The translations under genes were made by a program, and so were the position numbers. Shown here piece after piece: positions 29,985 to 38,515 of a stretch of DNA of 64,000 bases (position 1 is its first letter; the number at the start of each line of letters is the position of its first letter). Under the pieces are notes generated by a model. It was not told where the DNA came from. It made no database searches and saw only the letters and a list, made by a program, of their open reading frames with translations. This DNA is from Gordonia rhizosphera NBRC 16068 (lineage in GTDB: Bacteria > Actinomycetota > Actinomycetes > Mycobacteriales > Mycobacteriaceae), in assembly GCF_000298195.1 (NCBI RefSeq), contig NZ_BAHC01000102.1, positions 1 through 64,000 of the forward strand, given 5' to 3'.

Positions 29985-31591
29985 CGGTCCTCCTCGACTG
30001 CGGCCGACAACGCGTCGAGGGCCTCGGCGGCCACCACCCGGTCGTCGAACGGATGTTTCACGCCGTTGATCTCCTGTCCGGTCTCGTGTCCCTTGCCCGC
30101 GATGAGCACCGAATCTCCGGGTTGCGCCCACGTGATCGCCTCGCGGATCGCCTCGGCGCGGTCACCCAGCTCGCGGACGTCGGCGCCCGACTCCACGTCG
30201 CGGGTTCCCGCGAGCACCTCGGCGCGGATCCGGGCCGGGTCCTCGCTGCGCGGGTTGTCGTCGGTGATGATCGCCAGGTCGGCGCCGCGCGCGGCGATCT
30301 CCCCCATCATCGGCCGTTTGCCCGTGTCGCGATCTCCCCCGGCACCCACGACGACCGCGACCCGACCCCGGGTCTGCTCGCGCAGCGTGGCGATGACGGC
30401 CTGTAGCGCTGCGGGCTTGTGGGCGTAGTCGACGACGACGAGGAACGGCTGTCCCTTCTCGACCCGCTCGAGCCGGCCGGGCACAGCCACCCCGGCGATC
30501 GCGCCGATCGCGGTGGCGGTGGGGACACCGGCGCCGGCCGCGATGGCGACCGCGGTCAGCGCGTTGGCGACGTTGTAGCGCCCCGGCAGGGGTACCGCCA
30601 TCTCGTGGTGCCCGCCGCCCGGAACGGTGATCGAGACGTGCTGGACGCCTGCGGCGTCGACGGTCGACGGTCCGGCGTGCCACTGCGCGGGTACCGTCCC
30701 GGTGGAGACCGTGGTCGGCGTGGTCTGACGGTCTGCGCGGACGACGTCGACCATCCGCCGGCCCCACTCGTCGTCGACACAGATGATCGGGCGCAACGCC
30801 CGGGTCGACGATCCGGGCGAAAACAGCCGCGCCTTGGCGTCGAAGTAGGCGCGCATCGACGGGTGGAAGTCCAGGTGATCCTGCGACAGGTTGGTGAACG
30901 CGCCGATGGCGAAGTGCGCCCCGTCGACACGCCCGAGCGCCAGCGCGTGGCTGGACACCTCCATGACGACGGCGTCGACGCCCCGTTCGACCATGGTGGC
31001 GAGGATCGCCTGCAGGGTGGGCGCCTCCGGCGTGGTGAGCGAACTGGGCAGTGCCACACCGTCGATGCGTGTCTGAACCGTCCCGATCAGACCCACCGAG
31101 TGCCCGGCGGCAAGCAGCGCGGCCTCGACCATGTATGACGTCGTGGTCTTCCCCGAGGTGCCGGTGATTCCGATGAGCTTGAGACGTTGCGACGGATAGC
31201 CGTAGACGCGCGCGCTGACGGGGCCGAGGACCGATCGGGGGTCGGGATGGATGAGGACCGCGCACGAGTCCTCCGGTCCGAGCACCTTGGCCAGCTCGGC
31301 CCGTCCGGCCGGGTCGGTGAGGATCGCGGTGGCTCCGGCGGCGAGGGCCTGGTCGGCGTACCGCGCGCCGTGGGTGCTGCCCCCGGGCAGGGCGGCGAAC
31401 AGATCACCGGGCCGGGCGTCCTGGGCACGCAATGTCACCCCGGTCACCTCGGTGGTGGCGGCCACCGGGCCGACGAGATCCACCCGTGCGCCGGTGGCGG
31501 CAGAGAGCACCGACACCGCGGTCGGGGCCACCCCCGACGGACGGAGATCTCCTGCCGCACCCTTTGTCCGCTGACGGCGAGTCGACGCCAT
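29981..31591 (-). CDS. murE: UDP-MurNAc-tripeptide synthetase (meso-DAP adding)
   Basis: Adds meso-diaminopimelate to UDP-MurNAc-Ala-Glu. The 536-residue Mur ligase has the P-loop GTSGKTTT (144-151), the TTPEAPTLQ substrate block, SSHALALGRV and the DNPR motif (445-448) that selects meso-DAP over lysine, in line with the DAP wall of mycolata. The ATG at 31591 follows a strong GGGAGG ribosome site. The stop is coupled to the MurF-domain gene, and pbpB lies 113 bases upstream. Confidence 0.97.
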   Translation of the reverse strand: MASTRRQRTKGAAGDLRPSGVAPTAVSVLSAATGARVDLVGPVAATTEVTGVTLRAQDARPGDLFAALPGGSTHGARYADQALAAGATAILTDPAGRAELAKVLGPEDSCAVLIHPDPRSVLGPVSARVYGYPSQRLKLIGITGTSGKTTTSYMVEAALLAAGHSVGLIGTVQTRIDGVALPSSLTTPEAPTLQAILATMVERGVDAVVMEVSSHALALGRVDGAHFAIGAFTNLSQDHLDFHPSMRAYFDAKARLFSPGSSTRALRPIICVDDEWGRRMVDVVRADRQTTPTTVSTGTVPAQWHAGPSTVDAAGVQHVSITVPGGGHHEMAVPLPGRYNVANALTAVAIAAGAGVPTATAIGAIAGVAVPGRLERVEKGQPFLVVVDYAHKPAALQAVIATLREQTRGRVAVVVGAGGDRDTGKRPMMGEIAARGADLAIITDDNPRSEDPARIRAEVLAGTRDVESGADVRELGDRAEAIREAITWAQPGDSVLIAGKGHETGQEINGVKHPFDDRVVAAEALDALSAAVEEDR

Positions 31592-31704
31592 GTGTGCCTC
31601 CCGCCTCCCTTGCTGATGTCGATCGGCCCCGGATTCGGGCGCCGGAACGCACTCACGATACCGTCAGCCGCGCCTGCATCCGGTGTGGGACGGGCGCGGT
31701 ACGG

Positions 31705-33618
31705 TCAGTGACCGGCCTCGAGGATCAGCCGCGGCGTCGGATGCGCCGACAGCGGCACCCGTGCCCGTTCCAGCATCCAGGAGGCGATGGTGCCGAACAG
31801 TGGTGCCGCCGACTGCCCGCCGGAACCGTCGGTGCTGCGTTTCGGGTTGTCGAGCATGATGCCGATGACATAGCGCGGATTGTCGGCGGGGGCGATCCCG
31901 GCGAAGGTGATGTTGTAGCTCGAGTTCGAGTAGCACCCGCATTTGGGGTCCACCTGCTGCGCGGTGCCTGTCTTGCCCGACAACTGGTAACCGGCGACGG
32001 CTCCGGTCGCGCCCGTGCCCTGCTGATAACCCATCGGGTCCTTCTGCAGGACGGCCCGGAACATGTTCCGCACGGTCTGAGCGGTTTGGGCGCTGACGAC
32101 CCGGACACCCTCGGGCCGGGCCGGCTCTTCGGCCGGCTGGCCGTCACGTTGCTCGGACATCAGGATGCGCGGTGGGATCCGCACGCCGTCGTTGGCGATG
32201 GCCTGGTACATGCCGGTCATCTGCAGCAGCGTCATCGACAGTCCCTGACCGATGGGCAGGTTCGCGAACGATCCGCCGGACCACTGACTCAGCGCCGGGA
32301 CCTCGCCGGCGCTCTCGGCGGGCAGACCGATGCCCGTGCGCCGGCCGAGTCCGAAGCGGTTGACCATGTCCGCGAAGCGCTTCTCACCGACCTGACGAGC
32401 GAGCATCAGAGTGCCGACGTTCGACGACTTCCCGAAGATCCCGGTCGTCGTGTAGGGCGCCGGGCCGTGCGACCATGCGTCGCTCACGGTTACACCCGCC
32501 ATGTGAATGCTGCCCGGGACCCGGTGCACCTCGGTGGGTGTGGTCACGCCGTACTCGATGGCTGCGGACGCGGTGACGATCTTGTTGACCGAACCCGGCT
32601 CGAACGGTGAGGTCACCGCCGGGTTGCCGAGGTTGGCCTTCTTCTGGTCGGTCAGCGGTTCGGAGGCGTTGAACGTGTTGTCGTTGGCCATGGCGAGCAC
32701 CTCACCGGTGTGCGCGTCGAGCACCACCGCCGAGGCGCTGCGCGCTCCGGAGGCGGTCTTCGCGGCGGAGACCTGACTCTGCACGAACCACTGGATGTCC
32801 GAGTCGATGGTCAGGCGCACGGTCGCCCCGTTGATCGCCGGGTGGACGTTGCGGGTGCTGCCCGGAATGGTCGCGCCGTCGGAGCCACGGTCGTAGGTCT
32901 TGGAACCGTCGGTGCCGGCCAGAGCCGAGTCCATCGACGCCTCGAGGCCGATCAGCCCGTTGCCGTCGTAGTTCACGTCGCCGACGATATTGGCGGCCAG
33001 CGAGCCCCCCGGGTAGAGGCGGATGCTCTGGGGGTCGGCCCCGACCTCGGGGAAGTCGGCGGTGATCCGCGCCGCCGTCTCCGGGCTGACCGATCGTGCG
33101 AGGTAGACGAAGGTGTCGTCGCTGGTGAGTTTCTTGCGCAGATCCTCCTCGCTGATGGATCCGCCGAGCGCCGACGATACGCCCTTGGCGATCTCGGCGA
33201 TCCGGGTGTTCACATCCGGGAGGTCCGAGTCCTTGCGGTGGGCTTCTTCGATCGACTTGCGCACCGCCTGGGGCAGGAAGGTCAGTGCCCTCGCCTCGTC
33301 GGTGTAAGCGAGGGGTCGGCCATTGCGGTCGAGGATGGCACCGCGCTTCGCGGTGAGGATCTGGGTGAACTCGCGCTGCTGGGCCGCCTCCGCGGACAAC
33401 GAGGGTGCCTCGATCGTGTGCACCACGATCATCCGGATCGCCACCGCCACCACCGCCATGAGGACGATCAGTCCGGCGACCCGGCTGCGGCCGACGAAGG
33501 GTTCGGTGCCGCGCGGTCCTCGCCCACCCGACGACCCCGATCCGCCACCGCGTCCGCGGCCACCGCGCCCGCGCCCGGACGAGCCCGCGTCGAGGCGTTG
33601 GAAGACCGCACGTGTCAT
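31705..33618 (-). CDS. pbpB: Septal class B penicillin-binding protein (FtsI/PbpB)
   Basis: Transpeptidase that cross-links septal peptidoglycan with FtsW. The 637-residue protein starts with a Gly/Arg-rich cytoplasmic tail, has one membrane helix (about residues 47-70), a pedestal domain and the transpeptidase domain with SVNK (nucleophile S343), SSN about 60 residues later and KTG (549-551). Cysteines in the PKCGCYSNSS region after KTG resemble the mycobacterial protein. The ATG at 33618 is used here; an in-frame TTG at 33627 has a better-placed GGGG and is an alternative. Confidence 0.96.
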   Translation of the reverse strand: MTRAVFQRLDAGSSGRGRGGRGRGGGSGSSGGRGPRGTEPFVGRSRVAGLIVLMAVVAVAIRMIVVHTIEAPSLSAEAAQQREFTQILTAKRGAILDRNGRPLAYTDEARALTFLPQAVRKSIEEAHRKDSDLPDVNTRIAEIAKGVSSALGGSISEEDLRKKLTSDDTFVYLARSVSPETAARITADFPEVGADPQSIRLYPGGSLAANIVGDVNYDGNGLIGLEASMDSALAGTDGSKTYDRGSDGATIPGSTRNVHPAINGATVRLTIDSDIQWFVQSQVSAAKTASGARSASAVVLDAHTGEVLAMANDNTFNASEPLTDQKKANLGNPAVTSPFEPGSVNKIVTASAAIEYGVTTPTEVHRVPGSIHMAGVTVSDAWSHGPAPYTTTGIFGKSSNVGTLMLARQVGEKRFADMVNRFGLGRRTGIGLPAESAGEVPALSQWSGGSFANLPIGQGLSMTLLQMTGMYQAIANDGVRIPPRILMSEQRDGQPAEEPARPEGVRVVSAQTAQTVRNMFRAVLQKDPMGYQQGTGATGAVAGYQLSGKTGTAQQVDPKCGCYSNSSYNITFAGIAPADNPRYVIGIMLDNPKRSTDGSGGQSAAPLFGTIASWMLERARVPLSAHPTPRLILEAGH

Positions 33619-33639
33619 GGTTGCCAATTGTCCCCGGGG

Positions 33640-34389
33640 TTAACGGTTTTCCGTCGAATTTGCGCCCGGCGCGTTCGGGGTCGCCGGCAACACGTTGGGG
33701 GCCGCGCCGTTCGCGGGCGCGCCCGGCGCAGGTGTGGACGACGCAGCCGTGGAGGGCGCGGTCGCGGAGTCGTCGGGCGTCGATGACGGCTCGGCGTCGG
33801 ATGATTGCGATCCGTCGCCGGGCAGACCCACCGAGTCGTCGACCTTCTTCGGGTCGATCGACGCGACGGGGTCGGGTCCGACCGGAGGATTGATCGTTCG
33901 CAGTCCCTTGCCCTGCGCGGGGGTCGGATCTCCGGCCACCCGCGGACGTCCGTTGTCGCCCACGATCATCCGGGCCGGGTTCTGCGCGGGGATCATGCCG
34001 AGTTTGGTGGCCTTGTCCGACAGTTCCGGAGCCGAATCCCCCGACTCGTAGGTCCGTTTCAGCGAGTCACGGCGGTCGAGCAACGCCTGGTTCTGCTGGC
34101 GTTCGACGCCGAGTCGGTACGAGTCGGCGGCCGCCTTGGTGGACAGCCACAGACTGAGGCCGAGACCGAGGACCAGCAGTGCGATCACCGGGACGACGAA
34201 CGGGATCGCGTGCGCACGAGACTTCTCCGATGACGTCGTGCGTCGCTCGGCGTTTCGGTTGGTCTGCTTGTTGTGGCGTTCGAGACGCTTGTGGCGCCGA
34301 TCGAGCGCGCGCTGCGCGGCCCGCGAGCGTGTGCCCTTTTTGGGAGTGACCGGATCGGCATCGACATCGACGTCGTGCAGCAGCGTCAT
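33640..34389 (-). CDS. FtsL-like septum protein with long secreted Pro/Ala-rich tail
   Basis: A 249-residue single-pass membrane protein at the ftsL position between rsmH and pbpB. A basic, [16 protein letters not shown] cytoplasmic part is followed by a membrane helix (about residues 61-83) and an FtsL-like leucine-zipper-type coiled coil ([14 protein letters not shown] region). The last 110 residues are Pro/Ala/Ser/Thr-rich and disordered-looking. It overlaps rsmH by 4 bases. The call rests on position and topology because FtsL sequences are poorly conserved. Confidence 0.8.
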   Translation of the reverse strand: MTLLHDVDVDADPVTPKKGTRSRAAQRALDRRHKRLERHNKQTNRNAERRTTSSEKSRAHAIPFVVPVIALLVLGLGLSLWLSTKAAADSYRLGVERQQNQALLDRRDSLKRTYESGDSAPELSDKATKLGMIPAQNPARMIVGDNGRPRVAGDPTPAQGKGLRTINPPVGPDPVASIDPKKVDDSVGLPGDGSQSSDAEPSSTPDDSATAPSTAASSTPAPGAPANGAAPNVLPATPNAPGANSTENR

Positions 34390-35426
34390 GAGCGATCCTT
34401 CTCGTCGACACGCTCGATCACCCGGACCCGCACGGGGGCGGACCGTGGATTCTGGGCCAATTCACGCTCGTCGGGGCGTTCGGCACCGCGGGTGACGAGC
34501 CGGAAGTCCGGCGCCGACCCGGGCAACTCCACCGGCAGTCCGCGCGGTGAGGTGGATACGACTCGGGATGCGAACTCCCGCTTGATGATCCGATCCTCGA
34601 GGGACTGATAGCTCATCACCGCAACCCGCCCGCCGACGCGCAGCGCTGCCAGCGCGGCGGGGATGGCGCGCCGCAGCGCGTCGAGTTCGTGGTTGACCTC
34701 GATGCGCAGGGCCTGGAAGGTCCGCTTCGCCGGGTGGCCGCCGGTCCGGCGGGTGGCCGCCGGGATCGTCGCGTAGAGCAGCTCGACGAGCCGGGCGCTG
34801 GTGGTGAACGGTTCACGTTCGCGCTCACGGATGATCGCCGACGCGATCTTGCCCGCGAAGCGCTCCTCGCCGTACTCGGAGAGGATGCGGGCCAGTTCCC
34901 CGTGGGGGTAGGTGTTCAGGATGTCGGCGGCGGTCATGGGCTCGGAGATGTCCATGCGCATGTCCAGCGGTGCGTCGACGGCGTAGGCGAATCCCCGGTC
35001 CGGGCGGTCGAGCTGCATCGACGACACGCCCAGGTCGAAGAGTGCGGCGTCGATCCGGTCGATGCCCAGATCCTCGAGGACGTCACCGATCTCGTCGAAT
35101 CGGGCCTGGTGGAAGGTGATCCGCCCGGCGTAGTCGGCCAGCCGCTCGCGGGCGATGTCCAGCGCGGTGGTGTCGCGGTCGATGCCGATCACCCGGACGT
35201 CCTCGTGGGCTCGCAGGACGAGTTCGGTGTGACCTCCGGCCCCGAGGGTGGCGTCGACGAATATCGGTGCGTCGGCGCCGTGGGCGGTCAGCGCGGGCAG
35301 GATGAGTTCGATCATCCGGTCGGCCATGACCGGGACGTGACCGAACGGGCCGGAGCGCCGGGCCGATTCACCTACCGGGAGCGGTGCGTCGCGATCGGGC
35401 CGCGGCTCGTCGTGACCTGTGTTCAC
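34386..35426 (-). CDS. rsmH: 16S rRNA (cytosine-1402 N4) methyltransferase RsmH
   Basis: Methylates C1402 of 16S rRNA using SAM. The 346-residue protein has the entry block [12 protein letters not shown], the SAM motif [11 protein letters not shown] (58-68), [17 protein letters not shown] and the late [13 protein letters not shown], all diagnostic of MraW/RsmH. The GTG at 35426 is preceded by GAGAGGG; longer forms would run into the mraZ-rsmH gap. It lies 172 bases after mraZ and is coupled to the ftsL-like gene. Confidence 0.97.
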   Translation of the reverse strand: MNTGHDEPRPDRDAPLPVGESARRSGPFGHVPVMADRMIELILPALTAHGADAPIFVDATLGAGGHTELVLRAHEDVRVIGIDRDTTALDIARERLADYAGRITFHQARFDEIGDVLEDLGIDRIDAALFDLGVSSMQLDRPDRGFAYAVDAPLDMRMDISEPMTAADILNTYPHGELARILSEYGEERFAGKIASAIIREREREPFTTSARLVELLYATIPAATRRTGGHPAKRTFQALRIEVNHELDALRRAIPAALAALRVGGRVAVMSYQSLEDRIIKREFASRVVSTSPRGLPVELPGSAPDFRLVTRGAERPDERELAQNPRSAPVRVRVIERVDEKDRS

Positions 35427-35598
35427 CGACCCTCTCCTCGGACTGTGTGGCTCGACTCCTCGTGTGTGCGGTTCCCGGATGAGGCGGGGTCTCGGCCCGA
35501 TCTCGCACCTGGCGTTGGGGAAGTACGCCAGGGTCGCACCGGGCCGAGGCCTCGACCCACCCGCTCCGCTATTCATCTGTCCGTCCGCTCGTCGACCG

Positions 35599-36039
35599 CT
35601 AGAGCAGGTTTTCCAGCGCCGCCGAGCCCGCGGAGGAGAAGTCCTCCTCGTGCTCGCTCTGGTAGTCACGCCACGTCTGCGCATCCCAGATCTCGAGGTG
35701 ATCGAACGCGCCGGTCACCACACAGTCCTTGGTCAGTTCCGCGTAGGTCCTCAGTTCGGCGGGCAGGGTGATCCGTCCCTGACCGTCGGGCCGCTGATCT
35801 TCCGAACCTGCGAAGAGCAGGCGCATGAAGGCCCGCGCCGCGGGGTCGTTGCGCGATGCCGCCACCGTCTGTTCGGCGATCTCCTGGAAATCCTCGGTCC
35901 GATACACCGACAGGCTGCGGTCTTGGCCTTTCGTGACCATCACCCCTCCTGCCAGCGCGTCGCGAAACTTGGCGGGCAACGTGAGTCGCCCCTTGTCGTC
36001 GAGCTTGGGCGTGTAGGTGCCGAAGAACCGTGCTGGCAC
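35599..36039 (-). CDS. mraZ: MraZ transcriptional regulator
   Basis: Ring-forming DNA-binding protein that controls the dcw operon. The 146-residue sequence has two SpoVT-AbrB-like repeats, each with the D-x-K/Q-GR-(L/I)TLP motif: [13 protein letters not shown] near residue 14 and [13 protein letters not shown] near residue 84. The GTG start at 36039 follows GGAGGTGTCGAC. MraZ-type boxes lie about 65-90 bases upstream, consistent with autoregulation at the head of the division cluster. Confidence 0.97.
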   Translation of the reverse strand: MPARFFGTYTPKLDDKGRLTLPAKFRDALAGGVMVTKGQDRSLSVYRTEDFQEIAEQTVAASRNDPAARAFMRLLFAGSEDQRPDGQGRITLPAELRTYAELTKDCVVTGAFDHLEIWDAQTWRDYQSEHEEDFSSAGSAALENLL

Positions 36040-36102
36040 GTCGACACCTCCTGCCGCACCAGGTTCGATGTCCGGTTCATCTCACCCAGTGCTGCCACAG
36101 TA

Positions 36103-36128
36103 CCCCACTTTCCACCACTTTCCACCCC
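36103..36128 (-). promoter_or_regulatory. MraZ-binding repeat (AAAGTGG boxes) upstream of mraZ
   Basis: On the minus strand two exact AAAGTGG boxes (36121-36115 and 36111-36105) lie 10 bases apart, next to a GGGTGG. Direct GTGG-type repeats at a 10-base period are the known MraZ operator form. Confidence 0.7.
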
Positions 36129-36287
36129 TGACACTCCACGATCGCCCCTCATACCTGAAAAGTACTGGTCAGGGCATCAGCAGAGACGCAGGGAACAGCT
36201 ACGCCACGGGCGTGCCGCCTCGGATGACGCGCTACTGATGAGGTTGATGTGACCAAGGATCCCAGTTGAGAAGACCTATCTCCGCAC

Positions 36288-36346
36288 GGTGGGGTGAAGT
36301 GGGGCCATCGGGTAAAGGTGGGGTGGGGTGAAGTGGGGCATCGGGT
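36288..36346. repeat. Direct repeat of about 25 bases with TGGGG boxes
   Basis: A 26-base unit beginning GGTGGGGTGAAGTGGGG (36288-36313) recurs at 36322-36346 with a single C missing. Inside each unit TGGGG boxes are 5 bases apart, the same arrangement as the E. coli MraZ site, but on the strand opposite to the mraZ-proximal boxes. The rest of the 464-base mraZ-DUF3040 gap shows no coding capacity. Confidence 0.7.
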
Positions 36347-36380
36347 GGTGCCGAGGTGGGAGACGGTGGGCACACAGGGC

Positions 36381-36436
36381 CGGGGGCACACGACCGGGGG
36401 CACACGACCGGGGGCACACGACCGGGGGCACACGAC
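36381..36436. repeat. Four perfect 14-bp tandem repeats
   Basis: The unit CGGGGGCACACGAC is repeated four times without change, preceded by one degenerate copy at 36367-36380. It lies in the intergenic region between mraZ and the DUF3040 gene. There are no spacers, so it is a simple minisatellite and not a CRISPR. Confidence 0.9.
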
Positions 36437-36503
36437 GAAGGCCGCACACCTTGGCGGCGTACGGCCTTGTCACAAATCATGTCCCGGGCACTGCCCGGCA
36501 GTG

Positions 36504-36905
36504 TCACTGCTGGTCGAAGCGGCGGTTGAAGCGCTCCTCCATCCGTTCGGAGAACTTGCGCTTGGGTGCCGCACCACGCGAATCCTTCGCGCCGCGACCA
36601 TGTCCCCGGGCCGACCCGGATCCCCGACCGTCGCCACCCCACAGAGCGAGCAGGCCGGCGCCGAACATGACGAGGAAACCGACGAGGCTGATGATGGGGA
36701 ACCCACCCACCCCGATGTTGACGATGAGTCCACCGACGAGGAGGACAAGCCCCAGAACGAAGATGGCTACCGCCTGTAGCCGACGACGACCGCTCGACCG
36801 TCCGAGGCGACGACGCTTGACGCTCGACGCGAACTTCGGGTCTTCGGCGTACAGAGCGTTTTCGATCTGTTCGAGCATGCGCTGCTCGTGCTCCGAAAGA
36901 GGCAC
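36504..36905 (-). CDS. DUF3040 small membrane protein
   Basis: A 133-residue actinobacterial protein. The DUF3040 signature MPLSEHEQRMLEQIENALYAEDPKFA is at the N-terminus (motif region), followed by a basic RRRLGRSSGRRR stretch, two membrane helices (about residues 43-90) and a basic, Gly/Arg-rich tail. Its position beside mraZ is conserved in mycobacteria. Function unknown. A weak hairpin (36484-36498) lies just after the stop. Confidence 0.88.
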   Translation of the reverse strand: MPLSEHEQRMLEQIENALYAEDPKFASSVKRRRLGRSSGRRRLQAVAIFVLGLVLLVGGLIVNIGVGGFPIISLVGFLVMFGAGLLALWGGDGRGSGSARGHGRGAKDSRGAAPKRKFSERMEERFNRRFDQQ

Positions 36906-37099
36906 CGACCCTCCTAACTCACAACTCCACCGACCCGACCCACTCGACCCCTGCGATCGATGTGTACTGCCGACGCCGCCCAGCCGTGGACTACGGCCTC
37001 AATCTCCCATGATACGAGCAGAATCACCCGGCGACCACCATTACCCACGGTTGCGTCCGGATGAAGTACCCGAGCATGCCCCCGGCGGGCCCTCGACGG

Positions 37100-37570
37100 T
37101 CACGCGGTCCGGTCCGGGCGGACGTTCTGTTGGGGTAGCCTGCCCTGCTCGTAGGCGATCACCTCGCGCTCGACCGCGTCGAGTAATTCGATCACCCTGC
37201 GCCGCGTCTCGCGCACCGTCTGCTCGTCCACCGTCCGAATGAGTCCTGACTCGATGTCGAGTCGCAGGTGCGACAGGTCGGCGAAGTGGTCCGCATAGGC
37301 GGCCAACTCGCCGACAACCACCGGCAGGCGCTTCCACGCACTGGCCGGCCGCCGGCGCCGGACCGGCCGGTTGGACGGCTCGTAGATCTCGAGTACCGCA
37401 CCGGCCGCGCGCAACGCGGTCAGGTAGTACTGCCGGAACCGTTCGGCCGACTCGGTGATGCCGTCGGCGTTGTCGAACAGGATCTCGGCCCGGTCCAACA
37501 GGTCACGGCCGCGACGCACGACCACGGGATCGATGGCCGGCGTCGACCGTGTCGGATTCGTCCTGGTCAT
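37100..37570 (-). CDS. SAV_6107-type HEPN-domain protein
   Basis: A 156-residue, helix-rich protein of the SAV_6107 HEPN family found in actinobacteria. Recognisable features are RGRDLLDRAEILFDNADG, ERFRQYYLTALRAAGAVLE and SAWKRLPVVVGELAAYADHFA (motif regions). The RNase-type R-x4-6-H HEPN motif is not evident, so a toxin function is not implied. The ATG at 37570 is fixed by the GGGAGG site; a GTG two codons upstream overlaps it. No partner toxin/antitoxin gene is adjacent. Confidence 0.8.
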   Translation of the reverse strand: MTRTNPTRSTPAIDPVVVRRGRDLLDRAEILFDNADGITESAERFRQYYLTALRAAGAVLEIYEPSNRPVRRRRPASAWKRLPVVVGELAAYADHFADLSHLRLDIESGLIRTVDEQTVRETRRRVIELLDAVEREVIAYEQGRLPQQNVRPDRTA

Positions 37571-37599
37571 CTCCACCTCCCGATCCGTCGATGTCGACT

Positions 37600-37629
37600 G
37601 CTGTTCTCCTGTTTGCTGTTCTCCTGTTT
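37600..37629. repeat. Two tandem 15-bp repeats in the HEPN-GNAT gap
   Basis: GCTGTTCTCCTGTTT occurs twice in tandem upstream of the HEPN gene. The 288-base divergent gap also holds an AT-rich stretch near 37747-37760 that may be a promoter region. No coding feature was seen. Confidence 0.7.
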
Positions 37630-37858
37630 TCTACAACGCCGGCCCGACAGCGAACGCTTCCCTCGTTCACCGCCGGGCCGGCGCGAGATGTCGGCGGGTG
37701 GTCAGAACAGCTTGCGGAGGCTCATTCATCGAACACCCGTTCGACATATTCAATATAGCTAGTGGGTCGGACACCTTCAAGACGACGACCGACCGAAATC
37801 CCCGGGCGCTGACGACCGGCAGCAGCGCGGGCCACCGTGACGAGAGGACTGACGATCG

Positions 37859-38515
37859 GTGACGATCCGCCTCGTTGATCTGACCGGGCAGGACGCCCGG
37901 GTGTGGCTCGAACCCGCCCTCGACATCTACGTGACCGCGATGAACTACCCGCGCGGCACCGAGGTGCACCGGGCCGCTTTGTGGCGCGAACACATCGCGC
38001 GTCCCGGCTGGCGGGCCGTCGGCGCCATCACCACCGGTTCGCCGGGCGAGGCCGGGTCCGGCCCCGCCGCGCGGCGACGACTCTCCCGACCGGTCGGGGT
38101 CGACGATGACGAGTTCCTCGTCGGGATCGCCTACGGCTATCGCGGGGAACGTGACCAGTGGTGGAATCAGCAACTCCGCTTCGGTCTGCGGCAGGCCGGG
38201 CACCCCGAGTCGGCGGTGGACGAGATCACCCGCGACTACTTCGAACTGACCGAACTGCATGTGCACCCCACCGCGCAGGGTCGGGGCATCGGGCAGGTGT
38301 TGCTCACCCGGCTGCTGGCCGGTCGGCCCGAGAGCCGGGTCCTGCTGTCCACCCCGGAGATCCCCGCCGAGAACAACCGGGCATGGGCGCTCTACCGCCG
38401 CCTGGGGTTCGTCGACGTGCTCCGGCACTTCACCTTCTCCGGCGATCCCCGTCCGTTCGCCTTCCTGGGCCGCCCGCTCCCCCTGGTCACCGACGACCGC
38501 ACCGAGAGCCGATGA
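37859..38515 (+). CDS. GNAT-family N-acetyltransferase
   Basis: A 218-residue acetyltransferase-like protein. The acetyl-CoA loop is in ELHVHPTAQGRGIGQVLL (about residues 131-148, Q/R-x-x-G-x-G/A pattern QGRGIG), followed by the ENNRAWALYRRLGF motif of the GNAT C-terminal part. The substrate is unknown. GTG start at 37859. The stop overlaps the start of the phytoene-dehydrogenase-like gene (ATGA). In M. tuberculosis a GNAT gene (Rv2170) also sits between the DUF3040 gene and lppM, as I remember. Confidence 0.88.
   Translation: MTIRLVDLTGQDARVWLEPALDIYVTAMNYPRGTEVHRAALWREHIARPGWRAVGAITTGSPGEAGSGPAARRRLSRPVGVDDDEFLVGIAYGYRGERDQWWNQQLRFGLRQAGHPESAVDEITRDYFELTELHVHPTAQGRGIGQVLLTRLLAGRPESRVLLSTPEIPAENNRAWALYRRLGFVDVLRHFTFSGDPRPFAFLGRPLPLVTDDRTESR

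Noticed and set aside
36381-36436. Tandem repeats as a CRISPR array
   Set aside because: The four 14-base units are directly adjacent without spacers and no cas gene is in the window.
36149-36642. Cys/Pro-rich minus-strand frames over the repeat region
   Set aside because: The apparent proteins are only translations of the 14-base repeat and lack a ribosome site and family.
37100-37570. HEPN protein as a toxin of a toxin-antitoxin pair
   Set aside because: No nucleotidyltransferase partner is next to it and the RNase HEPN motif is not visible.
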